Of a stretch of 64,000 nucleotides of DNA, positions 1-13,849 are shown piece by piece. The stretch spans positions 1,696,501-1,760,500 of the forward strand of contig JAKZZE010000005.1 of assembly GCA_024220505.1 (NCBI GenBank), given 5' to 3'. How positions within the stretch are numbered: position 1 is the first letter of the stretch; each line of letters opens with the position of its first letter. The translations under genes and the position numbers were made by a program. Below the pieces are notes generated by a model. The model saw nothing but the letters and a program-made list of their open reading frames with translations. It ran no database searches and had not been told where the DNA came from. This DNA comes from Rhizopus arrhizus. Taxonomy: Eukaryota > Mucoromycota > Mucoromycetes > Mucorales > Rhizopodaceae.

Positions 1-280
1 TTATTCTTCTTTTATTTTTTGTTTGGGGAAACAAAGAAAAGAGAACTATACTAGCTTTTTTTTTTTTTTTACTGTGTGTACAATAAACTAATCTTTTATA
101 TACAACATCAATATATACAACATCATACATTTGTTACATATAAACCTACAACTTATAACCAAGAAAGAATAGTAAAAGGTATTAAATTGTACATTCAAAC
201 TACAAAAGAAAGAGAGAAATAAGGTTTACCAAGAGATTAAAATAGTCTACAGATAGCTTTATTTTAATATATTTTTAATC
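1..280 (+). promoter_or_regulatory. Upstream region of the fatty acid synthase gene
   Basis: There is no credible coding sequence before the ATG at 281. The stretch is AT-rich and holds a T15 tract at 56-70, the kind of poly(dT) tract common in fungal promoters. I see no convincing TATA box. The left edge of the window may cut the promoter. Confidence 0.4.
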
Positions 281-3200
281 ATGGATAATCAACAAGTGCT
301 TCGTCCCTTATCTATAAAACAAAACACAACTGAGGTTTCTGTTCTTGTCCCTGCCAATATCTGGGTTCCTGCCGAGCAGCTTAGAGAAGAATTTCCTCAC
401 GACGACGAGAATATAGAGGAAATTACAGAAATCGAACTTGCAGCAAAGTTTTTATATTTCACCACAACCCGTGCTTCAACAGAATCTCAGTTTTTGCCAG
501 TTGCCAAAACATTATTCATTGACTTTTGTACTCAATATCTCAAAAAGAACGATGTCCATGCAATCACTCGTTCTTTAGCCTCTGAATCCAAAAAGGTTGT
601 TATCCAAGCTTACTATTCTGCTCTCGTAGTACTCAAAGAGCAAAGTGCCTTGTCCACTGAAGAAGCAGCTCCAGCTAAATCAGCTCTCTTTGAAGCTGCT
701 AATCGTGGTGATGCCAAGTTGTTTGCTATATTTGGTGGTCAAGGTAACATTGAAGAGTATTTTGATGAACTTGTCGACATTTGGGAAACCTATCAAGGTC
801 TTGTAAAGCCTTTTGTGGAACGTATGGCTATTGTATTGGGTGAATATGCCCGTAGTCCAGAAGCTAGTGTTCTCCATTCAAAGGGTTTGGATATCATGCG
901 TTGGTTGGATAATCCTGAATCAAGACCTGATCTCCAATACTTTATTTCTGCTCCCGTCAGTTTCCCCTTGATTGGTCTTACTCAAATTCTTCATTACTAT
1001 GTCATGATCCGTGTACTCGGTTGGACTCCTGCTAAGATTCGTGATTTATTCGAAGGTAAAAAAAAAAAGATTGTGTGAAGAAAAGACGATTAAAATATTC
1101 CTTTTTAGGAACTACGGGTCACAGCCAAGGTATTATCAGTTCTGCAGTTATCTCTGCTTCATCCACTGAAGAAGAGTTTATTCAAAATGCTGAAAAGGCA
1201 TTGGGTCTTCTTTTCTGGATTGGTACTCGTGCTCAACAAGTTTTCCCTCCCACTACTTTAAATCCTGCTGTTTTGGAAGACTCAATCGACAATAATGAAG
1301 GCAATCCTACTCCTATGTTGGCCATCACTGGCCTTCGTGAAAGCCAGGTTTTGAAGCACCTTGAGGAAACCAACTCTCATCTTGCCCCTGAACGCCAAAT
1401 TGAGGTCACTTTGCATAATGGTCCTCGTTCTTTTGTCTGCACTGGTCCTCCTCAATCTTTATACGGTTTGAATCTTGCTTTACGTAAGTTGAAGGCACCT
1501 ACAGGTCTTGACCAATCTCGTGTTCCTTACTCTCAAAGAAAGATCAAGTTCTCTTCTCGTTTCTTGCCTATCACTGCTCCTTTCCATAGCACATACTTGA
1601 AATCTGCCGTACCTATTATTTTGCGAGATGCTGATAAACACAATCTCTGCTTCAATGCAAATGAAATGAAAATTCCTATCTATGCTACTGACTCAGGTAC
1701 ATCCATATAAAAGATGCATTCACAGGTTTTTTTTAACTTATTGTAATATTAATAGGTGAAGATCTTCGCAAATCTGACAACCTTACCAAATCATTATTAT
1801 CGCTCATTTGTGAAAATCCTGTTCATTGGGAAAGTGCTATTGCAACTAAGAACTTGACTCACATTATTGATTTTGGACCAGGTGGAACTTCTGGTATTGG
1901 TGGCTTAACTTACCGTAATAAGGAAGGTACCGGTGTACAAATTGTATTGGCTGGTGCTCTTGAAGGAAGTAACCGTGATCTTTCTTACAAGGCTGACCTT
2001 TTTGATTATGATATTCGTGCCGTTACTTACTCTCAAGATTGGGCCAAGGTTTTCCAACCTAAATTGGTTCAAACTTCAAGGTAAAAAAAAAAGAATAGTA
2101 ATCTGAACATAATAACTTATTTTTTTCTTTTTCTGTTTAGCAATGGCCGTATTCACGTTGACACAAAGATGTCCCGCTTGTTGGGTAAGCCACCACTTAT
2201 GGTTGCTGGCATGACACCTTCTACTGTCAGTGAGAAATTTGTTGCAGCCGTTATGAATGCAGGTTACCATGTTGAACTTGCTGGTGGTGGACACTTTAGC
2301 GAAAGCATGCTTCGTGGAAAGGTTGATAAAATCATGAATCTTACTCGTCCTGGTGAGGGTATCAACTTGAACATTATCTTCTTGAATGTTCGTCAATGGG
2401 GTTTCCAATATCCCTTGATTCAAGTTATGCGTAAAGAAGGATTCCCTATGGAAGGTCTCACTGTTGCTGCCGGTGTTCCTTCTCTTGAACTGGCCAATGA
2501 AATTATTACAAACTTGCAAGCTGCTGGTCTCCGTCACGTTGCTTTCAAGCCAGGAAGTGTTGATACTATTCGTCAAGTCGTAGCCATTGCTGCTGCTAAC
2601 CCCACCATGCCCGTCATCATGCAATGGACTGGTGGTCGTGCTGGTGGTCACCACAGCTTCGAAGATGCTCATCAACCTATTCTTGAAACTTATGCCGCCA
2701 TTCGTCGTCAACCCAACATCGTTCTTGTTGCCGGTTCTGGCTTTGGTGGTGCTGATGATACCTTGCCTTACATTACTGGTGACTGGTCTGTTAAATTTGA
2801 TTATCCTCCCATGCCATTTGATGGTGTCTTGTTTGGCTCCCGTATGATGGTTGCTAAGGAAGGTTTAGCCTCTCCTGCTGCTAAGCAGGCCATGGTTGAT
2901 GCACCTGGTGTGGATGACGCTGACTGGGAAAAGACATACAAAGGCCCCACTGGTGGTATCATTACCGTTCTTTCTGAACTTGGTGAACCTATTCACAAGG
3001 TTGCTACTCGTGGTGTCCGTCTCTGGAAGGAACTTGATGAAAGTATTTTTACTTTACCAAAGGAAAAGCGTTTGCCAGCTATTATGGCCAAAAAGGACTA
3101 CATTATTAAACGTTTGAATGCTGATTTCCAAAAGGTTTGGTTCGGCCAAAAGAAGTCTGGTGAAGCAGTTGATCTTCAGGACATGACCTACTCTGAAGTT

Positions 3201-6200
3201 GTCTATCGTTTGATCACTTTACTTTATGTCAAACATGAAGGCCGATGGATTGATATCTCTCTCCGTAACTTGGTTGGTGATTTCTTGCGTCGTGTTGAAG
3301 AGCGTTTCACTCGTACCGAAGCCCCTTCTATGCTTCAAAACTTTGCTCAATTGGATTCTCCATATGAATTTGTTGAACAATTCTTGGCCCAATTCCCTGA
3401 TACTGAAACTCAACTCTTGACCTCTGAAGATGTTCTTCACTTTATTGCTCTTTGTAAGAACCCTTTTATGAAGCCTGTGCCTTTCATTCCTGTCATGGAC
3501 AAGGAGTTTGACATCTGGTTCAAGAAGGATTCTCTGTGGCAATCCGAAGACCTTGGTGCTGTTGTTGATCAAGATGTCCAACGTACTTGTATTCTTCACG
3601 GCCCTGTTGCTGCCAAATATGCTACTCGTATTGATCAACCTGTTGCTGAAATCCTTGGTGATATTTACAGCAGTCACATTGAAAGTTTAAAGGAACGCTA
3701 TTACAAAGACACTCCTATTCCTCAAGTTGAATACCTTGGTGGTGAGCCTATTCAAGCTTCCAATGTAAAAGAATCTGTCTCTAGTAATGAGCGTGTTTAT
3801 GAAACTAGCTCCAGTCCAGTTGACGAATCTCAATGGCTCCAGGCTATTTCTGGACCCAAGTACAACTGGCTCCGCGCTCTTTTGACTTCTCCCTTCATCG
3901 TTCAAGGCAAGCGTTTCATTGATAACCCTGTCAAGCGTATCTTCCGTCCTCGTTCTGACCAAAAGGTTATCGTTTCCAACGATGCCGAAGGCCACGTTAC
4001 CAGTGTGAAGGTCCAAGATAAGCGTCCCTGGAGTGCTACTGACAAGTCCAGGGAATTTGTTACTTCTATTGAAGTTACTATCTCTGGTAACTTGATCAAC
4101 CTCAACATCTTTGAAAAGAGAGGAGCTAATTTTATCCCATTCAATTTGCAATTCGAATACAAGCCTGAATTGGGTTATGCTCCTATTCACGAAATTATGC
4201 ATGATCGCAATGATCGCATCAAGGACTTCTACTACAAACTCTGGTATGGTGTTGATCACAAGGATGACTTTTTGAACATTCCAGTCACTGAAAAATTAAT
4301 TGGCACTGGCGAATCTGTTAAATCATCCGAGGTCAAGGAATTCTGTCAAGTTGTTGGCAATCAAGCAGAAATCTTTATTGATCGTGGTCAAAAGGTTGTT
4401 TATGCTCCTATGGACTTTGCCATTGTTGTAGGATGGAAAGCTATTATCAAGGCCATATTCCCCAAGGTTATTGACGGCGATCTTTTGAGACTCGTTCACA
4501 TGTCTAACGGCTACCGTCTCCTTGATGGCTCTGAACTTCTCAAGGTTGGCGACATTGTTGATACCTACGCTTACATCAATGGTATCATCAACACCGACTC
4601 TGGTAAGATTGTCGAAGTCAAGGGTACTATCGTTCGTGATGGCAAGCCCGTCCTTGAAGTCACCAGCCAATTCTTGTATCGTGGTCAATTCAACGATTTT
4701 GAGTACACCTTTGAACGCAACACTGAAACACCTATGGAATTAAAGGTGAAAGATGTTAAGGATATTGCTGTTCTTAAGTCTAAAGAATGGATGCACTGGA
4801 CTGATGAATTGGAAAAGCATGAAATTGCTGTTGGTAGCACATTGACCTTCAGATTGAACTCTGAACTCAAGTACAAGAATAAGAATGTTTATGCAAGTGT
4901 CAAGACTTATGGTACTGTTGCTATGCAAGTATCTACCAAGGAATTTGTTGAAATTGCCAAGGTTGAATATGAATCTGGTGAAAGCCACGGTAATCCTGTT
5001 ATTGAATACTTGAAGCGTAACGCTCAAGAGATTGAACAAGCCCATTTCTTTGAAAATGGTGGTTACTCCGTCATGCCTAGCCAATCTACTTACTCTTCTG
5101 TTGTTCTTGCTCCATCCTCCAACGAACCTTATGCAAATGTATCTGGTGACTTCAATCCTATTCACGTCAATCCTTACTTTGCTGACCTCGCTCAATTACC
5201 TGGTACAATTACTCACGGAATGTGGACTAGTGCTTCTACTCGTAAATTTGTTGAAATTTTTGCTGCTGATAATGTACCTCGTCGCGTCGTTGCTTATGAT
5301 GTCAAGTTTGTTGGTATGGTCTTACCCTCTGACAGACTTGAAACTAAACTCTACCATACTGGTATGAAGAATGGTCGTAAGATCATCAAGGTCGAAACAT
5401 TTAACCAAAACAACGAAAAGGTTGTGGAAGGTACAGCTGAGGTTGAGCAACCTGTTACTGCTTATGTTTTCACTGGCCAAGGTTCTCAGGAACAAGGTAT
5501 GGGTATGGCCTTGTATGGCAGTTCATCCGTTGCTAGAAAGATTTGGGATGAAGCTGACAAGCACTTTATGGAAAACTATGGTTTCTCCATACTTGAAATT
5601 GTTCGTACCAACCCCAAGGAAAAGGTTGTTCACTTTGGTGGTCTTCGCGGTAAGAAGATTCGTCAAAACTACATGAGCATGACATATGATATTGTTGATG
5701 CTGATGGTACTACCAAGACTTTACCTTTATTCCCCTCCATCAATGAGCGTACTGCCTTCTACACTTTCCGTTCCCCTACTGGTCTTTTGTTTGCCACTCA
5801 ATTCACTCAACCTGCTTTGACTTTGATGGAAAAGGCTGCGTTTGAAGACATGCGTTCGAAGGAATTGATTCAAACCAACTGTGCTTTTGCTGGTCACTCA
5901 CTTGGTGAGTATGCCGCCTTGGCTTCCGTTGGTGATGTCTTGCCTTTGACCTCTCTTGTTGACATTGTCTTCTACCGTGGTATGACCATGCAATCCGCTG
6001 TCAAGCGTGATGAAGAGGGACGCTCTAACTATGGTATGGCCGCAGTTAACCCTGCTCGTGTCTCAAAGACTTTCAACGATACTGCTCTTCGTTTTGTTGT
6101 TGACGCTATTGCTGGCCGTGGTGATGTTTTGGAAATCGTCAACTTTAACGTCGAAAACTGGCAATATGTTGCTGCTGGTGCTCTTCAAAATCTTGATGTA

Positions 6201-9200
6201 CTTACTAACGTCTTGAACTACATCAAGACTGCTAACATTGACATTCAAAAGTTGATGGAAACCATGTCTATTGAAGATGTCAAGAAACACTTGGATGAAA
6301 TCATTGATGGTGCTTTGGAAAAGACTAAGGCTAAGCAAGCCAAGGGACGCATTGTTCTTGAACGTGGCTTCGCCACTGTTCCTCTTCCCGGTATTGATGT
6401 ACCTTTCCACTCTTCATTCTTGCTTAGTGGTGTCTCGCCTTTCCGTACTTTCTTGGCCAAGAAATTCGATCCTTCTGATATTGATGTTGGTCAATTGTCT
6501 GCCAAGTACATTCCTAATTTGACTGCTATTCCCTTCAGCACTGACAAGAGCTACATTGAAGATGTTTACAAGTTAACATCTAGTCCTCGTTTATCTGAAG
6601 TGCTTGAAAACTGGTCTCCTGAAAAGTACGTCACACCCGCTCAACAACAATACCTTGGTTATATCCTTTTGATTGAACTTTTGGCTTATCAATTCGCTTC
6701 TCCTGTCCGCTGGATCGAGACTCAAGACCAATTGTTCAAGAACTACCAAGTTGAACGCCTTATCGAAGTTGGTCCTTCTCCTACCCTTAGTGGTATGGCC
6801 GTTCGTACTTTGAACCTCAAGTACCAAGCTTATGACAATGCCTTGAGCAACCGTCGTCAAAATTTGAGTATTTCCAAGGATGCAAAGGAAATTTACTATG
6901 AATTTGAAAATGTTGAAGAAGAAGCATCTTCAGCTGAAGCAGCACCTGCCACTTCCGCTACTCCTGCTGCACCTGTAGCTGCTGTTGCTTCTGCACCTGT
7001 GCCTGTTGCCGCCGTCGCTCCTGCTGCTGCTGGTCCTGCCGCCGCTGTTAGTGATGTTCCTGTCACTGCTACTGAAATTCTTCACGCAGTCATTGCTCAA
7101 AAATTGAAGAAATCCATTGATGAAGTGCCCATGTCTAAGGCCATCAAGGATCTTGTTGGTGGTAAATCAACCCTTCAAAACGAAATTCTTGGTGATTTAC
7201 AAAAAGAATTCAACAACGGTGTTCCTGAAAAATCCGAAGAAACTCCTTTGGAGGAACTTGGTTCTGCTTTGAACAATGGTTTCCCTGGCACTCTTGGTAA
7301 GCATTCTTCCACTTTGGTTGCCAAGATGATTGGTGCTAAAATGCCTGGTGGTTTCACTTTGAACTCTGCCAAGACTTACCTCTCCAACTCTTATGGCCTC
7401 GGTAGTGGCCGTACCGAAGGTGCCCTCTTGGTTGCCATCACTATGGAGCCTGCTTCTCGTCTTGGTTCTGAAGCTGAAGCTAAGGCCTGGTTAGATACTG
7501 TAGCCCAAGCTTATGCTAAGAAGGCCGGTATCACCCTTTCTGCTCCTGGTTCTGGTAGTGCTGGTGGTGCAGCTGGTGGTGCATCTGTAGCTGTCATTAA
7601 CAGTGAAGAATTTGATGCCATGAAGGCTAAGCAAGATGCCTTGATCTATCAACAGCTCAACTTGTACGCCAAGTATCTTCAAAAGGATTTGCGCGAAGGT
7701 GCCAAGAAATACGAACAAGAAAAAGTCACTACCGCCAAGTTGCAAGCCGAACTTGATTTATGGTTAAATGAACACGGTGACATTTATGCTGAAGGCATTA
7801 AGCCCTCTTTCTCTGCTCTCAAGGCTCGCCGTTATGATTCTCACTGGAACTGGGCTCGTCAAGATGCTCTTGAGATGTGGTATGACATTATCTTTGGTAA
7901 GCTTGCCATTGTTGATCGTGAGATCACTGCCAAGTGCATTCGTGTCATGAACCGTGCCTATCCTGAATTGCTTGACTTTATGCGTTATAATGTTGAAAAG
8001 TGTGCTACTGACAAGGGTGAAACTTACAGACTTGCTAAAGATTTTGGTCAAGCCTTGATTGAAAACTGTGCTGAAGTACTTGCTGAAGATCCTGTCTACA
8101 AAGATGTTGGTTTCCCTACTGGTCCCAAGACAGATGTTACTGAAAAGGGTGATATTAGTTATGCCGAAGTTCCTCGTCCCGGTTGCCGTAAATTGGCCGA
8201 CTACGTCAAGGATATGACCACTGGTTCTGAAATGACCGAAGTTTCTGATCGTCTCAAGGCTCAACAAGGTATCTCTCGTATGCCTTTCTTGCATCTCAAG
8301 AAAAAGAACCCTAGCGAGCCCAGTGGATGGGAATTTAGTAATGAACTTACCGCCTCTTACCTTGATGTATTGCGCGAAATTGCCGAAAAGGGTATCACCT
8401 TTGTTGACAAGTGCGTCCTTTTGACTGGTGCAGGTAAAGATTCCATTGGTTCTGAAGTACTGAAGGGCCTTATTGCCGGTGGCGCCAAAGTGATTGTCAC
8501 TACTTCTCGTTTCAGTCCTCAAGTTACTAAATACTTCCAGTCTATCTATGAAACTTACGGTTCCAAAGGTTCTGAGCTTGTTCTTGTTCCCTTCAACCAG
8601 GGCTCTAAATTGGATGTTGACGCCTTAGTCGAATACATTTACGATCCTAAGGGTCTTAACTGGGATCTTGACTTTGTTATTCCTTTCGCTGCTATTCCCG
8701 AAAATGGCCGTGAAATCGATTCCATTGATTCTAAATCTGAACTTGCTCATCGTATCATGTTGACCAACCTTCTCCGTATGTTGGGTAATGTCAAGACACA
8801 CAAGCAAAAGATTGGTTCTGACACTCGTCCTGCCCAAGTCATTCTTCCTTTGTCTCCTAACCACGGTACTTTTGGTGCTGATGGCCTTTATGGTGAATCC
8901 AAGATCTCTCTTGAGACCTTATTTAACCGTTGGTACTCTGAAAGCTGGTCAAACTACTTGCTTATTGCAGGTGCTGTCATCGGTTGGACTCGTGGTACGG
9001 GTCTGATGAGTGCTAACAACATGGTTGCTGAAGGTATTGAAGCCCTTGGTACCAGAACGTTCTCTTCTGTTGAAATGTCTTTCAACATCCTTGGTCTCAT
9101 GCATCCCTCTATTGTTGAACTTTGTCAAATCGAACCCGTTTGGGCTGATCTCAATGGTGGTCTTCAATTTGTTACCAACTTGCAAGAAGTGAGTGCTAAG

Positions 9201-12105
9201 CTTCGTAAAGAAATTCGTGAAACTGCTGAGATCCGCAGAGCTATTGATGCTGAAAATGCTCTTGACTTCAAGATTGTCTTTGGCGAAGAAGCCGAACGTA
9301 AGCACAAGCCTCACAAGATCACTCCTCGTGCCAATATGAAGTTCGACTTCCCTACTCTCAAGTCTTATGAGTCTTTGAAACACCTTAGTCACCTTAAGGG
9401 TATGCTTGATCTCGAGCAAGTTATTGTTGTCACTGGTTTTGGTGAAGTTTCTCCTTGGGGTAACGCTAGAACCCGTTGGGAAATGGAAGCCTATGGTGAA
9501 TTCTCTCTTGAAGGCTGTATTGAAATGGCCTGGATCATGGGTTACATCAAGCACCACAATGGTAACTTGAAGAATGGTAATTTCTACTCTGGTTGGATGG
9601 ATGCCAAGACTGGTGAACCTGTTGAAGACAAGGATATCAAGAGCAAGTATGAAAAGCAAATCCTCGAACATTCTGGTATTCGTTTCATTGGTAAGTTTGC
9701 ATATACGAATTAATGGTTTTAGGAAATAACTCATCAATTTATTAGAACCCGAAGTAATGCATGGTTACAACCCTGAAAAGAAGATGTTGATGCAAGAAAT
9801 TGTTGTTGATCATGATCTTGAGCCTTTTGAATGTTCCAAAGAAGAAGCTGAACATTTCAAGCTTGAACAAGGTGATAAGGCTGATATTTATGAATCTGCT
9901 AGTGGTGACTGGTGTGTTATCTTGCGTAAAGGTGCTACTTTGTATGTCCCTAAGGCTCTTCGTTTCGATCGTCTTGTTGCTGGTCAGATTCCTACTGGTT
10001 GGGATGCTGCTCGTTATGGTATTCCTAAAGATATTGTCGAGCAAGTTGATCCTGTCACTTTATTCAACATTGTCTCTACTGTTGAAGCATTTATTTCTGC
10101 CGGTATCACTGATCCTTATGAATTCTACAAGTATGTCCATGTTTCTGAAATCGGTAATGCCACTGGTTCCGGTGTTGGTGGCCAACTTGCTCAAAGAGGT
10201 CTCTTCCGTGATCGTCTCCTTGACAAGCCTGTTCAAAAGGATATCCTTCAAGAATCCTTCATCAACACCATGCCTGCTTGGATCAACATGTTGTTGCTCT
10301 CTTCATCTGGTCCTATCAAGACCCCCGTCAATGCTTGTGCCACCTCTGCTGTTTCTATTGAATTGGCTTGTGAATCTCTTTTGACTGGTAAGGCCAAGAT
10401 TATGATTGCTGGTGCCACTGAAGACATCACTGAAGAATCAAGTTATGAGTTCGCCAATATGAAGGCTACCTCTAATGCTGTTGATGAACTTGAACACGGT
10501 CGTACTCCTGCTGAAATGTCTCGTCCTACAACTACTACCAGAAATGGTTTCATGGAATCTCATGGTGCTGGTAACCACGTCCTCATGTCTGCCGCCACTG
10601 CTATTGAAATCGGTTGTCCTATTTACGGTATTATTGCTCTCAGTAGCACAGCTACTGACAAGGAAGGACGTTCCGTCCCCGCTCCTGGTGCAGGTATCTT
10701 GACCACTGCTCGTGAAAGCTCCAACAAGAGAGCCTCTCCCTTATTGAACTTCAACTACCGTGCTAGACAAATCAAGGCACGCCGTGCTCAAATTAAGGCT
10801 TGGGTTGAAAGTGAATACAGTATGTTGCGTGAAGAGTTGGAAGAACTCAAGGCTTCTGGTGAACTCTCTGCTGATGAGGAAGGATCATGGATTGAAGAAA
10901 GAACTACTTTTATTCATCGTGAAGCTAAGCGTCAAGAAAAGGAAGCTTTAAGCACTTATAACCATCAATTCTTCAAGAGTGACCCAAGCATTGCTCCTCT
11001 TCGTGGTGCCCTTGCTGTTTATGGTTTGACTATTGATGATATTAATGTTGCCTCATTCCACGGTACATCTACCAAGGCTAACGATAAGAATGAATCTCGT
11101 GTTCTCAACTCTCAATTGAAGCATCTTGGTCGTACTAAGGGTAATGCTCTTTTGGCAATTACTCAAAAGTACTTGACTGGTCATCCTAAGGGTCCTGCTG
11201 CTTCCTGGATGGCTAATGGTATGATTCAATGTTTGCTTAGTGGTGTTGTTCCTGGTAATCGTAATGCTGACAATGTTGATGTTGTCATGAAAGAATTTGA
11301 ATACATCGTGTATCCCTCTCGTTCTATTCAAACTGATGGCTTAAAGGCCGGTCTTCTCAAGTCTTTCGGTTTCGGTCAAGCAGGTGGTGAAATCTTGATT
11401 ATCCACCCCGATTACGTCCTTGCTTCACTGGAAGAAAATCAATATGCCGAATACAAGGCTAAGAACGCTCAACGTTATGCCAAGGCTTACCGCTACCTTC
11501 ATGATTCCCTTACAGGTGTTGCCGACTTTGTTCAAGTCAAGAATGAACCTCCTTACTCTGCTGAACTTGAATCCTCTGTATACTTGAATCCTAGTGCTCG
11601 TACTGAATATTCCAAGGAAAAGAAATCATGGCACTTTACCAACAAGTCTGCTAGCCGTGCTACACCAACTATTGGTGATGCAGCTGTTACTAAAGACATT
11701 CTTTCTTCTCTTGCCGAACAACAAGCTGGTAAGAAGGGTGTTGGTGTAGACGTCGAATTGACCAATGCTTTTAACATTGAAAACTCTACCTTCATTGAAC
11801 GCAACTTTACTGCCACCGAAATTGAATACTGTAACTCTCGTCCTGATCCTCAAGCAAGCTTCACAGGTCGCTGGTCTGCAAAGGAAGCTGTTTTCAAAGC
11901 CATCTCATCTTATGGTAGTATTGCCTCAGATGGAGCTGGCGCTCCCTTGAACGAAATTGAAATCAAATCAAACCAAGTTGGAGCACCTGAAGTTGTTTTG
12001 TCTGGTAAAGCCAAGGATGCTGCTGCTAAAGCAGGTGTTAAGTCTGTCAATGTATCTATTAGTCACAGTGGTGCTTACAGTGTTGCAGTTGCTCTTGCTC
12101 AGTAA
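281..12105 (+). CDS. Fatty acid synthase, fused beta+alpha type I multienzyme
   Basis: Cytosolic type I synthase making long-chain acyl-CoA from acetyl-CoA, malonyl-CoA and NADPH. Exons are 281-1055, 1109-1696, 1756-2080, 2141-9690 and 9746-12105; they sum to 3866 codons (3865 aa) with every junction in frame. Domain order: acetyltransferase (GHSQG, Ser264), enoyl reductase (from about 570; [10 protein letters not shown]), dehydratase hot-dog (FNPIHVNP, His1571), malonyl/palmitoyl transferase ([10 protein letters not shown], Ser1816), Ala/Pro linker (about 2160-2200), ACP ([14 protein letters not shown], Ser2239), ketoreductase (TGAG near 2659; YGESK, Tyr2813), ketosynthase (NACATSA, Cys3277; HGTST; GHPKG) and phosphopantetheinyl transferase (GVDVE at 3746; [10 protein letters not shown]). 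Yeast splits this into FAS1 and FAS2, and its alpha chain begins inside the transferase; here the matching join near residue 2060 is continuous. All catalytic residues I looked for are present, so it should be functional. Confidence 0.97.
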
Positions 12106-12418
12106 ATTGCAATAATAGAAATTATATAAAATTTAAATCTAATTATTTTCCCCACAAATAATGAAATAAAAACTCTAAAGTTTTGTAAGAATAACTCATC
12201 TTGTTTTTTTATTTATGTAAACTAGTTTTGTCTCAAATGATGGGTATATTATTGAATAGTTTAAAATAAAAATAAAAATATCAGTCGTGTTAAATACGGT
12301 TTAAAGGCTCTGGAGGTGCCAAAAGTGGTATGTTCTTTATGTTAATATTATTCATCAATGGTTGACATTTCAGAAGTAAGAAAGGAAAAAAAAATCGAAG
12401 CGCTTTTTATGTAGAACT
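12106..12418. other. 3' flank of the fatty acid synthase gene
   Basis: AT-rich non-coding sequence. An AATAAA at 12165-12170, 60 nt after the stop codon, is a plausible polyadenylation signal. Nothing else is recognisable. Confidence 0.4.
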
Positions 12419-12816
12419 TTATGATAATGTATTTGTATAAATTTGTTGAATAAATTGATAAACAGTGCCGACATAAAATAGGATAGTCATTGCATGAACA
12501 GTTTTGAATACATTTGCAAGCCAATCTTCTGGTATTATAGTTAGTGGTTTGCGTATAATTATATTGGCTAGATTCAACAATTGGTTCCATCGATTGTAAA
12601 AAGAACAAGTTTATCCCATAGATGATAATCTTTGTCCCAGCAGCTTAAAAAGACCAGTACTATGTTCAAATTAAATATTTCTAGATAATCTTTTGTAAAA
12701 ATCGGTGCATTTAAACCTTTCAATAGACTCATCCATTTAGTACTCAGGCTACCAATTGCTTCTATAAAGTATTGTTTTTGGCAATGAATCCTACAATATT
12801 TAAAAAATTCAACCAA
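12419..12816 (-). pseudogene. Unidentified decayed ORF
   Basis: Two reading-frame pieces on the minus strand join into one protein-like segment if a single-base shift near 12596 is allowed. The first ends FTIDGTNC followed by TGA. The second continues with residues such as IIPEDWLANVFKTVHAM and stops at 12419. Composition (LSCWDKDYHLWDKL, KTVHAM) looks like real protein rather than random AT-rich translation. I do not recognise the family. It could be a remnant of a lineage-specific repeated gene or a two-exon gene whose splice sites I cannot place. Confidence 0.35.
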
Positions 12817-13849
12817 TGAATTTTTATACTCATTTTGCTACCATCATCTTTACATAAAATTTAATCAACTAATCAGCCGAATCATAAAGGGAAGGAGGTT
12901 ATTTTTATTCAGAATAGACAATCGTATACCATTGTTTCGTTTGTTTCAAAAATAGTATAAAGTGGGGTGCCTATAATGTTTACTGATTATCTGTTAGGTC
13001 GCAATGCTATTGTTACAATTCATCTGTGCGTAAATGCATATTTGTGTCCATAATAAACAATTGTTCCTAGAACAATGATGGAAACTAAGGAAATTAGCCA
13101 ATTACTCTTCTGTCAAATACATACCCCCTAGTAAGAGTTATAAAGAATAATGTATATTAAACGATATGTATTCACATACTACCTGAAGGCTGATTCATGC
13201 ACATTGGGATCAATGTAGTTTCTTTTACTGTCAGAATTGATTTTAGTCATTTTTATAAAACCAAAATAGGAGAGATTGTCATACAGTTAAAATTTAGCCC
13301 ACATCGGTCAATACAATGGTTCCAAGTATACATGGATAAAAAAGAGCCTTTACAATTGTTCTACATCATGTACTTGCAGAGTTAAGAATATGCCTAGACT
13401 AGACTCGACCGTTTATTTTAAGTATAGAAATAATAGGAAGCATGATCATAGTTAATTTGTCGTGGAACAAGAAAAAAAAAAAACGCTTTAGCATGTAAGA
13501 GTGAAATTCCCACAAGATTTTCTTAGCAAAACAATACACATCTTTTATAGAGTATGGAAAAAGAAACTTCATTTAGTAACCTAGGCACAATCATACAGCT
13601 TATCGATTTCTAATAAAAAGTGCACAAATAGATCAGGTACAGAAGGATTTGTTTAAATCAATGTTAACCCATATTTAGTCTTGGTGTAATTCACAGCCTA
13701 GGAATCCCATATTCATTTGTATCACACACGTTTTTTTTTTGCGAAATTTTCAGGACTACTTTTTTTTATCTTGCATTAACTGAAAAATAAGGATATTTAA
13801 GCTTTTCTTTTTCTTTTTCTTTTTTTTTTATATTAAAAACCAAACCATC
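12817..13849. other. Intergenic, no gene seen
   Basis: AT-rich sequence with only short random ORFs. The last 60 nt before the ATG at 13850 form a CT/T-rich tract, as is usual for promoters in this window. Confidence 0.5.

Noticed and set aside
7764..9737. Two long minus-strand ORFs (252 and 262 codons) opposite the fatty acid synthase
   Set aside because: They mirror the codon bias of the sense gene, have no domain sense, and the sense strand encodes conserved ketoreductase and linker regions there.
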